Shown here: in pieces, positions 7,652 to 15,834 of the stretch | Layout: every line of letters starts with the position of its first letter | Position numbering within the stretch: position 1 is the stretch's first letter | NCBI RefSeq assembly: GCF_001907975.1 | Contig: NZ_CP017834.1 | Location: forward strand, 1,288,303 to 1,352,302 | Direction: 5' to 3' | Length of the DNA: 64,000 bases | Source of the DNA: Silvanigrella aquatica | GTDB taxonomy: Bacteria > Bdellovibrionota_B > Oligoflexia > Silvanigrellales > Silvanigrellaceae | Program-made: the position numbers and the translations under genes | The notes under the pieces: model-generated | Told to the model about the DNA's origin: nothing | The model's input: the letters and a program-made list of their open reading frames with translations, nothing else | Databases searched by the model: none

Positions 7652-9190
7652 ATGAAGTACGTTAAAGTAATAATTATTTTATTTTTTAGTTTTTTCCAGT
7701 GCTATTCCTTTTCCAGTATTAAAAGTCATAAGCAAGATAAAGTCATTCATATTGGCATGACCATGTTTTTAAAAGAATTAGACCCTGTAAAAGCATGGAG
7801 TCACCAACACTATTTGCTTTTTGCATGTGTATATGACACTCTTGTGCGTTTGGAAGAAAATGGTTCTCTTAAAGGACGTTTGGCAGAACGTTGGACAGTT
7901 TCTAAAGATCTCACCACATATACTTTTTATATCAATAAACAAGCCCTGTTTCATAATGGTGATACGGTTACCACGGAAGATGTGGCTTGGAGCTTGTCGC
8001 GGCATTTGTGGTTTAATTCGGAATCGAATACACTAAGCTACTTACAAAATGTACTTAAAAATTCAGAAAATATTAAATATGGCGAAATTATACCTAGTAT
8101 TGAAGTCGTGGACTCTCATACCATTAAATTTCATTTAAAAGCTCCCTATCCTCCTTTTGTTGGAATATTGAGTTCGGATTTATTTGTCATTTATCAAAAA
8201 AAGAATTTTGATCCTAAGAAACCGATGGGCTCAGGTCCTTTTAGTGCATATTATGACACTAAAGATGAGAAATGGATTATGAAAAAAAACAAGAATTATT
8301 TTCTTGAAAAAATCATCTCAAATGAAATTCATTTTTATAATTTAAAAAATACTAAGGACGGCTATGACGATTTCAATAATGAAAAATTAGATGTGCTGTT
8401 AGGATTTCCACCAGAACATAAATTAGCTGTATCATTTAATGATAACTTTAATATGGAAAAAATAAGCAGTGCGCGTTTTGCCCATTTATTTTTTAATCAC
8501 AACAAAAAAATATTTCATAATAAAATGTTTCGTGAAGAATTAGCCTACATAGTGCAACAACCTTTCGCAGATGAAAATTTTCATTCTCATATATTCAAAT
8601 ACAATCCGCATTTTTTTCCCAAAGGCATAATGCCCAAGAATTATTATAATAGAAAACCAATACCCTATGTTTCCCATGAGGAATTTAAGAAAAAATGGAA
8701 GTATCCTAAAAAATTTGTCATTTTAATTAATAAAGAATCTTTAGCACCACATATGATGCGATCATTTGAAAAAGCTTTTGCAACAGTCGGTATTAGAGTA
8801 GAATGGAGAATTGTTTATAATAGTATGATTGAGGAACTAGCTAAAAAAGAATTTGATCTTGTTTTAGCAACATATTCTTCAAATTTTCCTGACCCCGAAA
8901 GTTATTTAGATCCTTTAAGGCAAGAATCTAAATTTTCATTTGGAAATATACCATCACAAAATCTTTTTCAAAAATTAGAGACTATTCGCTACACTCCTAA
9001 TCAAAAAGAACGTCTGCATAAAATTGGAAAAATATTTCAAGAATTTGAGGAGGAGTATTATTTTATTCCCCTATTTCACATGCATTATCCCTATATTTTA
9101 TATAAAAATGACATCCATGTTCCCGAAGCAAATTATTATTATGAAAGCGAAATGTGGAAGCTGCATTGGAAAGAGGAAGCAAAAAATTAA
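7652..9190 (+). CDS. Family 5 oligopeptide-binding extracellular protein, orphan copy 2
   Basis: 512 residues with a signal peptide ending near residue 21 (LFFSFFQCYSFSS; the Cys is not in a good lipobox). It is collinear with the 3988-5520 product: LKELDPVKAWSHQHY against LKEIDPILAYNHQHF, LAERWTVS, FHNGDTVTTEDVAWSL, APYPPFVG, GSGPF, and PDPESYLDPLRQ. It therefore binds a peptide-like ligand in the periplasm. As with its paralogue there is no ABC permease or ATPase gene nearby. Unlike copy 1 it has its own promoter and leader hairpin, so it may be controlled separately. It ends 9 bases before the convergent DUF2797 gene. Confidence 0.85.
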   Translation: MKYVKVIIILFFSFFQCYSFSSIKSHKQDKVIHIGMTMFLKELDPVKAWSHQHYLLFACVYDTLVRLEENGSLKGRLAERWTVSKDLTTYTFYINKQALFHNGDTVTTEDVAWSLSRHLWFNSESNTLSYLQNVLKNSENIKYGEIIPSIEVVDSHTIKFHLKAPYPPFVGILSSDLFVIYQKKNFDPKKPMGSGPFSAYYDTKDEKWIMKKNKNYFLEKIISNEIHFYNLKNTKDGYDDFNNEKLDVLLGFPPEHKLAVSFNDNFNMEKISSARFAHLFFNHNKKIFHNKMFREELAYIVQQPFADENFHSHIFKYNPHFFPKGIMPKNYYNRKPIPYVSHEEFKKKWKYPKKFVILINKESLAPHMMRSFEKAFATVGIRVEWRIVYNSMIEELAKKEFDLVLATYSSNFPDPESYLDPLRQESKFSFGNIPSQNLFQKLETIRYTPNQKERLHKIGKIFQEFEEEYYFIPLFHMHYPYILYKNDIHVPEANYYYESEMWKLHWKEEAKN

Positions 9191-9199
9191 AAACGCAAT

Positions 9200-10159
9200 T
9201 TAAAAAGTTGTTATTTCCATATTGACAACATAACCTTCATGGCGTCGCATATTAAAAACCTGTTCACCGAAAAAAAGATATTGTCCCTTTATTCCTGTAA
9301 TCACTCCCTCAATTTCTGGATTTTTATCTAGATTTATAGATTTATATTTCGCATTGGCATTATTCTCATTTAAATTAAATTGAATGGCAACAATTACAGG
9401 ATTTTCAATTAATTTTATTTCATTAGATAAATTTAAATGCGGAGGTGTTGTCACAATTAATTCTTTGTTACTTTCTTTTACTTTGCTTTTTAACCAATTT
9501 TGCACTTCTGTTACTTTTTGATTAAATTCATCATAGCTGGGGCGATCATTTCCTTTTTTTAGCATATTGAGCCAGTGGCTTTTGTCGTGCAATATTTCTT
9601 TTAAAGCATGTTCCAATACACCTGCTTGATGTCGGGAGGTCACACGCGCCAATAGGGCGGCACTTGTTGCACCTTGATCGATCCACCGTGTGGGAACTTG
9701 ACTGTGCCTTGTAATTCCTACTTTATATTTGTCTGTAAAGGATAAATAAACATAATGCGGTTGGTAACAAAATTCATCCCCCCATTGTGGTTCGCGGCAC
9801 GTACCCTTCATATAATGACACAAATGGGGGCTCATAATGCATGTGTCTGCTGATGCTTTTCTTTTAAAGCAAGGAAAGCAAAAGCTATCAAATAATTTTT
9901 TTACGGTTTTTTTACAGGAGACACATTGAAATGTATTTAAATGTTTTATTTTAATTTTTGACCCTAAAATAATTTCAGTGTTATTGTTTATTTTGTATTG
10001 AAGATTTATAATAACATGATCTCTATTAAAAGTTACTTTATTTTCCAGATCCTTTGGCGAGAAGGGCAGCAACTCTGTAATGAAATCGCAATGTAATTTT
10101 GTAATTGGATAATTCTGTTTTTGGAATGAGAAATTCATGATTGACACCTTTTTCGTCAA
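9200..10159 (-). CDS. DUF2797 family protein
   Basis: 319 residues. The central region carries the DUF2797 signature: a CVSCKKT / CFPCFKRK cysteine cluster, a Cys-rich CIMSPHLCHYMKGTCREPQW stretch, HYVYLSFTDKYKVGITR, VPTRWIDQGA, and E-x-x-L followed by D-K-S-HW. The family is widespread but functionally uncharacterised; the cysteine pairs suggest zinc binding, and the VYLSF...KVGITR part recalls the GIY-YIG nuclease-like fold (family-level suggestion, not shown here). A second ATG (codon 8) is an alternative start. It is divergent from the transglycosylase gene, with the 16-bp palindrome at 10183 in between. Confidence 0.8.
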   Translation of the reverse strand: MTKKVSIMNFSFQKQNYPITKLHCDFITELLPFSPKDLENKVTFNRDHVIINLQYKINNNTEIILGSKIKIKHLNTFQCVSCKKTVKKLFDSFCFPCFKRKASADTCIMSPHLCHYMKGTCREPQWGDEFCYQPHYVYLSFTDKYKVGITRHSQVPTRWIDQGATSAALLARVTSRHQAGVLEHALKEILHDKSHWLNMLKKGNDRPSYDEFNQKVTEVQNWLKSKVKESNKELIVTTPPHLNLSNEIKLIENPVIVAIQFNLNENNANAKYKSINLDKNPEIEGVITGIKGQYLFFGEQVFNMRRHEGYVVNMEITTF

Positions 10160-10182
10160 AGACTAAACATAGTGGCTAGAAA

Positions 10183-10198
10183 GTGTTGATTTCAACAC
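10183..10198. promoter_or_regulatory. Palindrome between divergent genes, operator candidate
   Basis: GTGTTGA (10183-10189), two bases, TCAACAC (10192-10198): a perfect 7-bp inverted repeat in the 93-base gap between the divergent DUF2797 and transglycosylase genes. This is typical of a repressor operator; no cognate regulator is visible. Confidence 0.35.
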
Positions 10199-10252
10199 AA
10201 CTCTAAATTCTGTAAAATGTTAATTACAGCGCAGTCATGCCGATAACAGATT

Positions 10253-12223
10253 ATGTCTTCTGTCATGAAACGGAGCCCTCAGGTGAAGCTAAGGAATATC
10301 AACAACTTAATAAAAAGTTCGAACCTTTCTAAGAAGAAGCAACGCGCTTTTGTGAGCTTGCTATTTCCTTTTTTCTTTTCTCCTTTAGTGGTGAGCTGCC
10401 AAAGTAGCATGAACCAGCGCGCCGCAAACTTACATATCGCTCCTGAAAACACAAGGTTAGCCGAAGCTAATAATTCCAATGACAATGAAGCTAATTCTTC
10501 ATCGACATCTAAGGTGCCGTTTCTACAAGAACAATCTGAATTTGACTACGCGGCTGCAAAAAAACCTGCTACTTCTTCAAAGTCAATGCAAGTTGCTAAA
10601 AATAATAATAAAAAACTGAATGAGGGGTTGCTTCCCAAAGCTCCCGAGTCGGAAGATAGCACAAACTTTTCTGATGGCGAGAGCGGTGAAACCCTGCCCG
10701 TTGATGAGTTTGAGGATTCAGAAAATCTTGTTTCAAATTCGTCCGATAATGCATTGAGCGCGGAACAACCCTCAGACAATAGCAATTATGCAGATACAAC
10801 TGACGATAACTTATTGCTATGCGAAGATAATGTTTATTACAATTCGTGGCGTGAGCAATTTGATCGCCTTTGGCTTGCTGAAAATTCAAAAAATTATAAA
10901 TCTGAATCCTCACGAATCAAGGCTTTAACTCAAGCAAGAACAAACGAGTTTATTAAAATTGTTTATCCTGCTATTGAAAAAACGGGATTTGATTTCCCAG
11001 TAGTTATAAATCAACAAGTATTACAATGGGTTAACTACTTTAAAAGTACGGGTAAAAAGAGCTTTTCGATGTGGCTGTCCCGTGGTCGTATTGTCATTCC
11101 TGAAATGCAAGTCACGCTTGAGAAATATGGATTACCTAAAGACCTTGCTTATTTATCCATGATTGAATCGGGCTATAACGCCAAAGCACTCAGTTATGTG
11201 GGTGCCGTAGGCCCTTGGCAGTTTATGCCTGCCACGGCTCGTGAAAATGGCTTGAAAATTAATGATTACGTGGATGAGCGTCGTGATTTCAAAAAATCCA
11301 CCGTAGCGGCAGCAAATTACTTATCTAATTTATACACACAGTTTGGAAGCTGGCACTTAGCGGCGGCAAGCTATAATGGCGGCCCCGGTTTGGTGAGAAG
11401 AACTTTAAACAACTATGGCAGCGACTCTTCTTTCTTCCAATTGACCTCTATGGGCGTTGTGAATAGAGAAACAGCAGACTATGTGCCAAAGCTCATAGCT
11501 GCTATGATCATTGCTAAAAATCCGGAAAAATTTGGTTTTGACACTTCTCATTCCTCGGTTGTTTCAGCAACAAAAAGCATTAAATTAACACGTTCTATTT
11601 CTCTATCTGAGCTCGCAAAGAGCCTTAAAATGGATAAAAGTGTTCTCGAAAGTTTAAATCCAGAATTGCGTTTAGGTCTCACTCCTCCGCCCCAAGCCAC
11701 TTCGGGAGGGGTCTTTGAATTAGAAGTTCCTGCTGCAAAATATGATCATGCCTTAATGGCATTAAACAATATTCCTGACGCTTCAAATAAATATTTAATT
11801 GCGGCACGCATCAAAAGACGAGAAACCGTTTCTGCCTTTGCTGCCCGTTACCACTTGAATACCACATCTGTCTTAAGTGCGAACGCTCATTTAAAAATGA
11901 ATTCTCATTTGCACAAAGGACAAGTGGTTTATATCCCTATTTCTTTGGGTACAGGACAATATGAGCGTTTATCGAGCGGCAAGTTCAAAAGCCATAGCAA
12001 AATGGCGAAAGGAACTTCCTCTAAGCATTCACACTCTGTGCATAATGTTTCAAATAAACATAAAAAAATGATTGCTACAAAACCCTCTTCTAGCAAGGTA
12101 AAGTCATTCGTCAAATCTAAAAAAAATAGCGAATCTACTACTGCTGTTTCTTCCCGCAAAAAATCAACTAATAAAAAAGTTGCCATTTCTGGGCAAAGAA
12201 AAAAACAACTTCGCCCCCGCTGA
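10253..12223 (+). CDS. mltD: Membrane-bound lytic transglycosylase D-like lipoprotein (SLT + LysM)
   Basis: 656 residues. An unusually long basic N-terminus (about 30 residues) precedes a hydrophobic segment ending in the lipobox-like LVVSC (Cys49). Residues about 50-200 are a low-complexity Ser/Asn/Asp/Glu linker. The SLT catalytic domain follows with LSMIESGY (catalytic E305), GAVGPWQFMPATAREN, ERRDFKKSTVAAANYL and AASYNGGPG; a LysM-like domain follows near 520-565 (RRETVSAFAARYHLN, KGQVVYIP). The last 80 residues are Ser/Lys-rich and very basic. It cleaves peptidoglycan glycan strands to anhydro-muropeptides from the inner leaflet of the outer membrane. The start at 10253 lacks a good ribosome binding site, so the true start may be internal. 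Confidence 0.85.
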   Translation: MSSVMKRSPQVKLRNINNLIKSSNLSKKKQRAFVSLLFPFFFSPLVVSCQSSMNQRAANLHIAPENTRLAEANNSNDNEANSSSTSKVPFLQEQSEFDYAAAKKPATSSKSMQVAKNNNKKLNEGLLPKAPESEDSTNFSDGESGETLPVDEFEDSENLVSNSSDNALSAEQPSDNSNYADTTDDNLLLCEDNVYYNSWREQFDRLWLAENSKNYKSESSRIKALTQARTNEFIKIVYPAIEKTGFDFPVVINQQVLQWVNYFKSTGKKSFSMWLSRGRIVIPEMQVTLEKYGLPKDLAYLSMIESGYNAKALSYVGAVGPWQFMPATARENGLKINDYVDERRDFKKSTVAAANYLSNLYTQFGSWHLAAASYNGGPGLVRRTLNNYGSDSSFFQLTSMGVVNRETADYVPKLIAAMIIAKNPEKFGFDTSHSSVVSATKSIKLTRSISLSELAKSLKMDKSVLESLNPELRLGLTPPPQATSGGVFELEVPAAKYDHALMALNNIPDASNKYLIAARIKRRETVSAFAARYHLNTTSVLSANAHLKMNSHLHKGQVVYIPISLGTGQYERLSSGKFKSHSKMAKGTSSKHSHSVHNVSNKHKKMIATKPSSSKVKSFVKSKKNSESTTAVSSRKKSTNKKVAISGQRKKQLRPR

Positions 12224-12271
12224 TTGATCTTTATTACAAAAGTATGCTACATCATCGTCACCACAAACAGG

Positions 12272-12361
12272 GGAGAGCTGGCAGAGTGGTTGAATGTACC
12301 TGATTCGAAATCAGGCGTGCTCGCAAGGGTACCGAGGGTTCGAATCCCTCGCTCTCCGCCA
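12272..12361 (+). tRNA. tRNA-Ser (anticodon CGA)
   Basis: Acceptor arms GGAGAGC (12272-12278) and GCTCTCC (12351-12357) pair, followed by discriminator G and encoded CCA (12359-12361). The anticodon stem CCTGA/TCAGG holds the loop TTCGAAA, so the anticodon is CGA. A long variable arm and the T-loop GGTTCGAATCC fit a serine tRNA. Length is 90 bases with CCA. Confidence 0.95.
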
Positions 12362-12552
12362 TTAAAATCTACCGTTATTACAATTATTTATATGAGTCAG
12401 TTTGAATCCTTTTTTGCCGCAAATCTAACGTGATGTAAATGCCAGTATAAACAAATTTAACGCATACAAGAATATTTTCTCTATTTGATAGGTAGGCCGA
12501 CTCGTACGAAGAGAAATTTGAGCTAGTTTTACTTCTGTATCTAGGGAATCCT

Positions 12553-12592
12553 CTCCCTCAAAAAATCTACGTTAGGAGGTTTTTTGAGGGAG
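12553..12592. repeat. 13-bp inverted repeat over the end of the amidotransferase gene
   Basis: CTCCCTCAAAAAA (12553-12565) pairs perfectly with TTTTTTGAGGGAG (12580-12592) around a 14-base loop that contains the stop codon of the minus-strand gene. It could terminate transcription from the minus side, although the T-run is inside the stem instead of after it. Confidence 0.5.
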
Positions 12593-14042
12593 GAGGGATA
12601 TCAATGATCTCTTTTAAGTAGGTTTGTTTGTTTCGATAGGTTTGGCAAGTTTGAAAAAAATAAGTAAATATATTTTTATTGCTGAACATCAATTCTTTAG
12701 ATTTTTGAATATTTAAACGACAGAATTTCTTCATTCCGCTATAAAACTCAGGATGAAACTGTACTCCTAAAACAAGCGATCCCATTTTTGTTTCAATGGA
12801 TTTAACGACATAAGTGTTATCTGCAGATACTGAGGTCACAGTCAGTCTGTCTCCAAGCTTATCTACGCACTGTCTGTGCAATGAAACACCAGAGTGAATT
12901 GAATTCTCATCAAAAATTTTGAAGCGAGTATCTTCCTTTGCAACAATGTTGAAGTTTTTAGTATTTATTAAGCTGTGTTCGTCTTTAACGCTTTCAATTG
13001 TTCCCCCAAAATAGACATTGATAATCTGGCAACCGCGGCAAATACCGAGTAAGGGAATTCCTTTGGTAATGCAGCGATGTATGAGAAAAAGATCGGTCAG
13101 GGTTCTTCTGATATCTAAATAGGGATTGCATTTTTTACTTACATGGGAATAAACATAATCTTCAATGTCACTTCCCCCAGGTATAATAATGCCGTCGGAT
13201 TTGTCTGCGTTTTCATAGCAATATTTTTTAATTTTATTGATTTCCGGCATGCTATTAGAATGTTCAAGGAGATATTCAATAAATTCATTTGTATGGAGTG
13301 ATGCCGAGCGTTTAGGTATGGATTTAATTTCCATTTCAAGTGCGGGTACATTAATTGTTTTTAAAAACTGCTCAATTAAAATGGTGTTGTAGGAATAAAG
13401 ATTTTCAATAATGTTTCTCACTTTGGGTGTCGTGAAACCCGTATCTTCGAAATTCCAGAGTAGACCAATTGTCATAGGACTTTTATTTTTGTGGTAATAA
13501 AATTGGACATTGTTACAAAATTTTCTGCCTAGAGAAATCTTGTTTTCTAAGTTGAGAAAAATATTGCTAATATAGTGATTATCAATAATGGAGCAATAAG
13601 TTTTTTCCGATAAATTGAGATTTTCTTTTAACCATTCCTTGAATGATTTAATATTAAGAAGTTTATTGTTATTAGATACTTCCTTTGGTTTGATAAAAGG
13701 ATTGCGATGAGATTCGAAGGTTATAAAAAGAAAGGCTAAAAATTTTTGGATACTCCTAGGGAAAACTTTTTTAAATATATAACTTTCATTTTTATTAAGT
13801 TCTGTTATGTTTTTAATGAAATTATTACTAAAAAATTTCTTATCATCAATTTTTTTGCAAATACAGACTCTTAAGATTTCTTGAATATTGCGAGAGTTTA
13901 TGCTGCCTTTGGCAATATGTTCATTGATTTCATTGATACATTCTTGGAGAGCTTGCTCTTTGCTTTTATTTTTTTCAAGCTTTCGACCTGTAAAACATTG
14001 AGTGTAAGAATTGCGTATGATTTGCATGGATTTTCCAATCAT
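12567..14042 (-). CDS. Class I glutamine amidotransferase-like hydrolase (peptidase C26) with unknown N-terminal domain
   Basis: 491 residues. The C-terminal half is a peptidase C26 / gamma-glutamyl-GABA hydrolase domain: DGIIIPGGSDI, LGICRGCQIINVYFGGTI with nucleophile C335, a typical SLHRQCVDKLG segment, and VLGVQFHPEF with H430 and E432, giving a complete Cys-His-Glu triad. Members hydrolyse gamma-glutamyl amides. The first about 190 residues have no recognisable domain; they are Lys/Asn-rich and helical-looking, and no signal peptide is evident, so the protein is probably cytosolic or delivered by a specialised secretion system (inference). No ammonia-accepting partner gene is adjacent. 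Confidence 0.7.
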   Translation of the reverse strand: MIGKSMQIIRNSYTQCFTGRKLEKNKSKEQALQECINEINEHIAKGSINSRNIQEILRVCICKKIDDKKFFSNNFIKNITELNKNESYIFKKVFPRSIQKFLAFLFITFESHRNPFIKPKEVSNNNKLLNIKSFKEWLKENLNLSEKTYCSIIDNHYISNIFLNLENKISLGRKFCNNVQFYYHKNKSPMTIGLLWNFEDTGFTTPKVRNIIENLYSYNTILIEQFLKTINVPALEMEIKSIPKRSASLHTNEFIEYLLEHSNSMPEINKIKKYCYENADKSDGIIIPGGSDIEDYVYSHVSKKCNPYLDIRRTLTDLFLIHRCITKGIPLLGICRGCQIINVYFGGTIESVKDEHSLINTKNFNIVAKEDTRFKIFDENSIHSGVSLHRQCVDKLGDRLTVTSVSADNTYVVKSIETKMGSLVLGVQFHPEFYSGMKKFCRLNIQKSKELMFSNKNIFTYFFQTCQTYRNKQTYLKEIIDIPPPSKNLLT

Positions 14043-14654
14043 AAGTTGACGTTAATATAATTATAATTGCATATATGAATTTTAACTCTAATACGCAGTT
14101 CTGTTGAACTGGTCATATTTAATTAATTATATATGTGAAATTATTTATAAATATCCTTTTTTAATAAGATGAGTCAATTGCATATAATATAATAATAACA
14201 AGTTTATGTTATATCATTAAAGAATAAGATTCAATAGGGTAAATTTTACGAAATAATTGAACAAAATGATTGAAATTAAAGATAAATTGAGGATTAAATT
14301 AAGTATTTTTGCAATAAAAAATTTATTATTATTTACTTTTAAAGAGAAGGAATAATTTCAAAATTTGTATTTATTTTAAGCTTATAAAATGAAATATTAT
14401 TTCTACGTTAAATTTTTAGAGTTTTTTAATTTATGACTTCAAGTAATATCGCTATAAATTAAACAGTTTTTTAAATTTAACTAATTTTTATAAATTTATT
14501 AAACTATTTTCAAGTAAAAAGTATAAATTATCTATAAATTGAGTAAAAAAATAAATTCATATCTATTAAACATTTTTAAAATTTAATGTATATCTGACAG
14601 ATTGATTCACGTGTAGTTGCAAACTTATTTTTGTTATGAATTCTAATTAAGAGA
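14043..14654. other. Gene-free AT-rich spacer
   Basis: Over 600 bases of A/T-rich sequence with stops in all frames. I searched for a signal-peptide-coding stretch that could belong to the OMPLA-like gene downstream and found none. No RNA gene or clear repeat recognised. Confidence 0.5.
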
Positions 14655-14660
14655 TTGAAA

Positions 14661-15356
14661 ATGTTTTCAGTTTACAATGACAATTATATTTTGCCTTTTT
14701 ATTACGTAAAAAAACCAGATTATGAAATATATTCTGACATAACTCCTTCTGATCAAGGATTAAAACAAAGAGAATTTAAGGGGCAATTGAGCACTTATTC
14801 TCCTGTAGTAGAAATTAATGATGTTTCTTTAAATGTTTCATTAACTCTAAAATTATTTTGGCAAATATATGGTGTTGATCCTTGGGTTCGTGAAACCAAT
14901 TACAATTCGCAGGTTTTTATCAAATACAAAATGAATGACAGTTGGTCATTTATGACATTTTATGATCATGAATCCAATGGCAGAGGAGGAATATATGAGA
15001 GGGCATGGGATCGTTGGACGAATACCGTTCAGCATAGCGTAAAAAACTTCAATTTATCTTTAAGCATATGGCCTTTGGTTCGAAATTATGAAACCACGCA
15101 TGAAGAAGGTGAATATATTCAAAATTATTTAGGCTATGAGAATATTACAATGTCATATAAAACAGAATTATGGGAAAGTAAAATATCCATTCAAAATTTA
15201 GAAAACATAGATCGAATTCAATTTATATTTTCACAATCTTTGCGCGTGTACAAAGACTTCGGATTAATTTTTCAATATTTTCGAGGATACGGACAAAGTC
15301 TTATTGAATACGATCATTTTACTGAGGCTTATGGAATAGGTATTAGGTTTTATTAA
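14661..15356 (+). CDS. pldA: Outer-membrane phospholipase A (OMPLA)-like barrel without signal peptide
   Basis: The product aligns with mature OMPLA: FSVYNDNYILPFYY near the N-terminus, a WVRETNYNSQVFIKYK strand, then the active-site block DHESNGRGG...RAWDRW. The E. coli enzyme has His142-x-Ser144 and Asn156 here; this protein keeps the His and Ser, but the position of Asn156 is Asp. OMPLA hydrolyses acyl chains of outer-membrane phospholipids. No signal peptide is encoded: the frame is closed by TGA at 14637, and only the ATG at 14661 (AAGAG seven bases upstream) or TTG at 14655 can start it. It may be 5'-truncated, or use an unusual export route. About 232 residues against about 270 for the mature plus signal form. 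Confidence 0.75.
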   Translation: MFSVYNDNYILPFYYVKKPDYEIYSDITPSDQGLKQREFKGQLSTYSPVVEINDVSLNVSLTLKLFWQIYGVDPWVRETNYNSQVFIKYKMNDSWSFMTFYDHESNGRGGIYERAWDRWTNTVQHSVKNFNLSLSIWPLVRNYETTHEEGEYIQNYLGYENITMSYKTELWESKISIQNLENIDRIQFIFSQSLRVYKDFGLIFQYFRGYGQSLIEYDHFTEAYGIGIRFY

Positions 15357-15493
15357 TAAAATTTTTCAGTTGACTTTTTTTATTAAAAAAATATTCAATA
15401 AAGTGGAAGACATATATTTAATATTTGAGTATATATCAATAATACTGAATTTTATTTAAAAGTTAACATTCTTAATGTCTTCAAATAGAAATC

Positions 15494-15526
15494 TCCATAG
15501 TGAACCACTCAAATTATCACTATGGA
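15494..15526. repeat. 10-bp inverted repeat
   Basis: TCCATAGTGA (15494-15503) and TCACTATGGA (15517-15526) are exact reverse complements with a 13-base loop. It lies about 140 bases after the OMPLA-like gene; no T-run follows, so an operator or hairpin in an untranslated region is as likely as a terminator. Confidence 0.4.
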
Positions 15527-15554
15527 TAAAGCTTTATTGAAACTAGTTTAAATC

Positions 15555-15587
15555 ATACAAAATGAGATTTCAAATATCATTTTGTAT
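15555..15587. repeat. 11-bp inverted repeat
   Basis: ATACAAAATGA (15555-15565) and TCATTTTGTAT (15577-15587) are exact reverse complements around an 11-base loop, 29 bases after the previous repeat and about 250 bases upstream of the ADP-ribosyltransferase-like gene. Function unknown. Confidence 0.4.
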
Positions 15588-15834
15588 TTATTCCAAAATA
15601 TTCTGTTTCAGATATCGTGAGATTTATGAAAGGAAAAAGTGCTATTTCAATTGAAATAAATTTTTGAAATATGAATTATATTTTGTGATAAATAATATAT
15701 CTAAAAATTTTTATATAAAACCAAATTTTATTTTAGTATTCAAAAAAATGTCAAAATAATATTAGTTGATTATTTTTGTTATAATATATTATAATTTTAA
15801 ATGAATTTTAAAAATAAAATTAAAGGATTTAAAA

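Larger units (their letters stand above)
15357..15834. other. Spacer with two perfect inverted repeats
   Basis: AT-rich, no gene recognised. It contains a 10-bp perfect inverted repeat at 15494-15503/15517-15526 and an 11-bp one at 15555-15565/15577-15587, listed separately. Confidence 0.45.

Noticed and set aside
10239-10246. GCCGATAA, a sigma-28 -10 box, 7 bases before the lytic transglycosylase start
   Set aside because: No TAAA box at the expected 15-bp distance (only TTAA), and the transcript would be leaderless; likely chance.
10546-10913. Two long minus-strand frames inside the lytic transglycosylase linker
   Set aside because: They arise from the low-complexity Ser/Glu linker; no start site and no similarity to a protein family.
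12224-12433. 69-codon frame over the tRNA-Ser gene
   Set aside because: It overlaps the tRNA on the same strand, has no ribosome binding site, and its sequence is the translated tRNA; not a gene.
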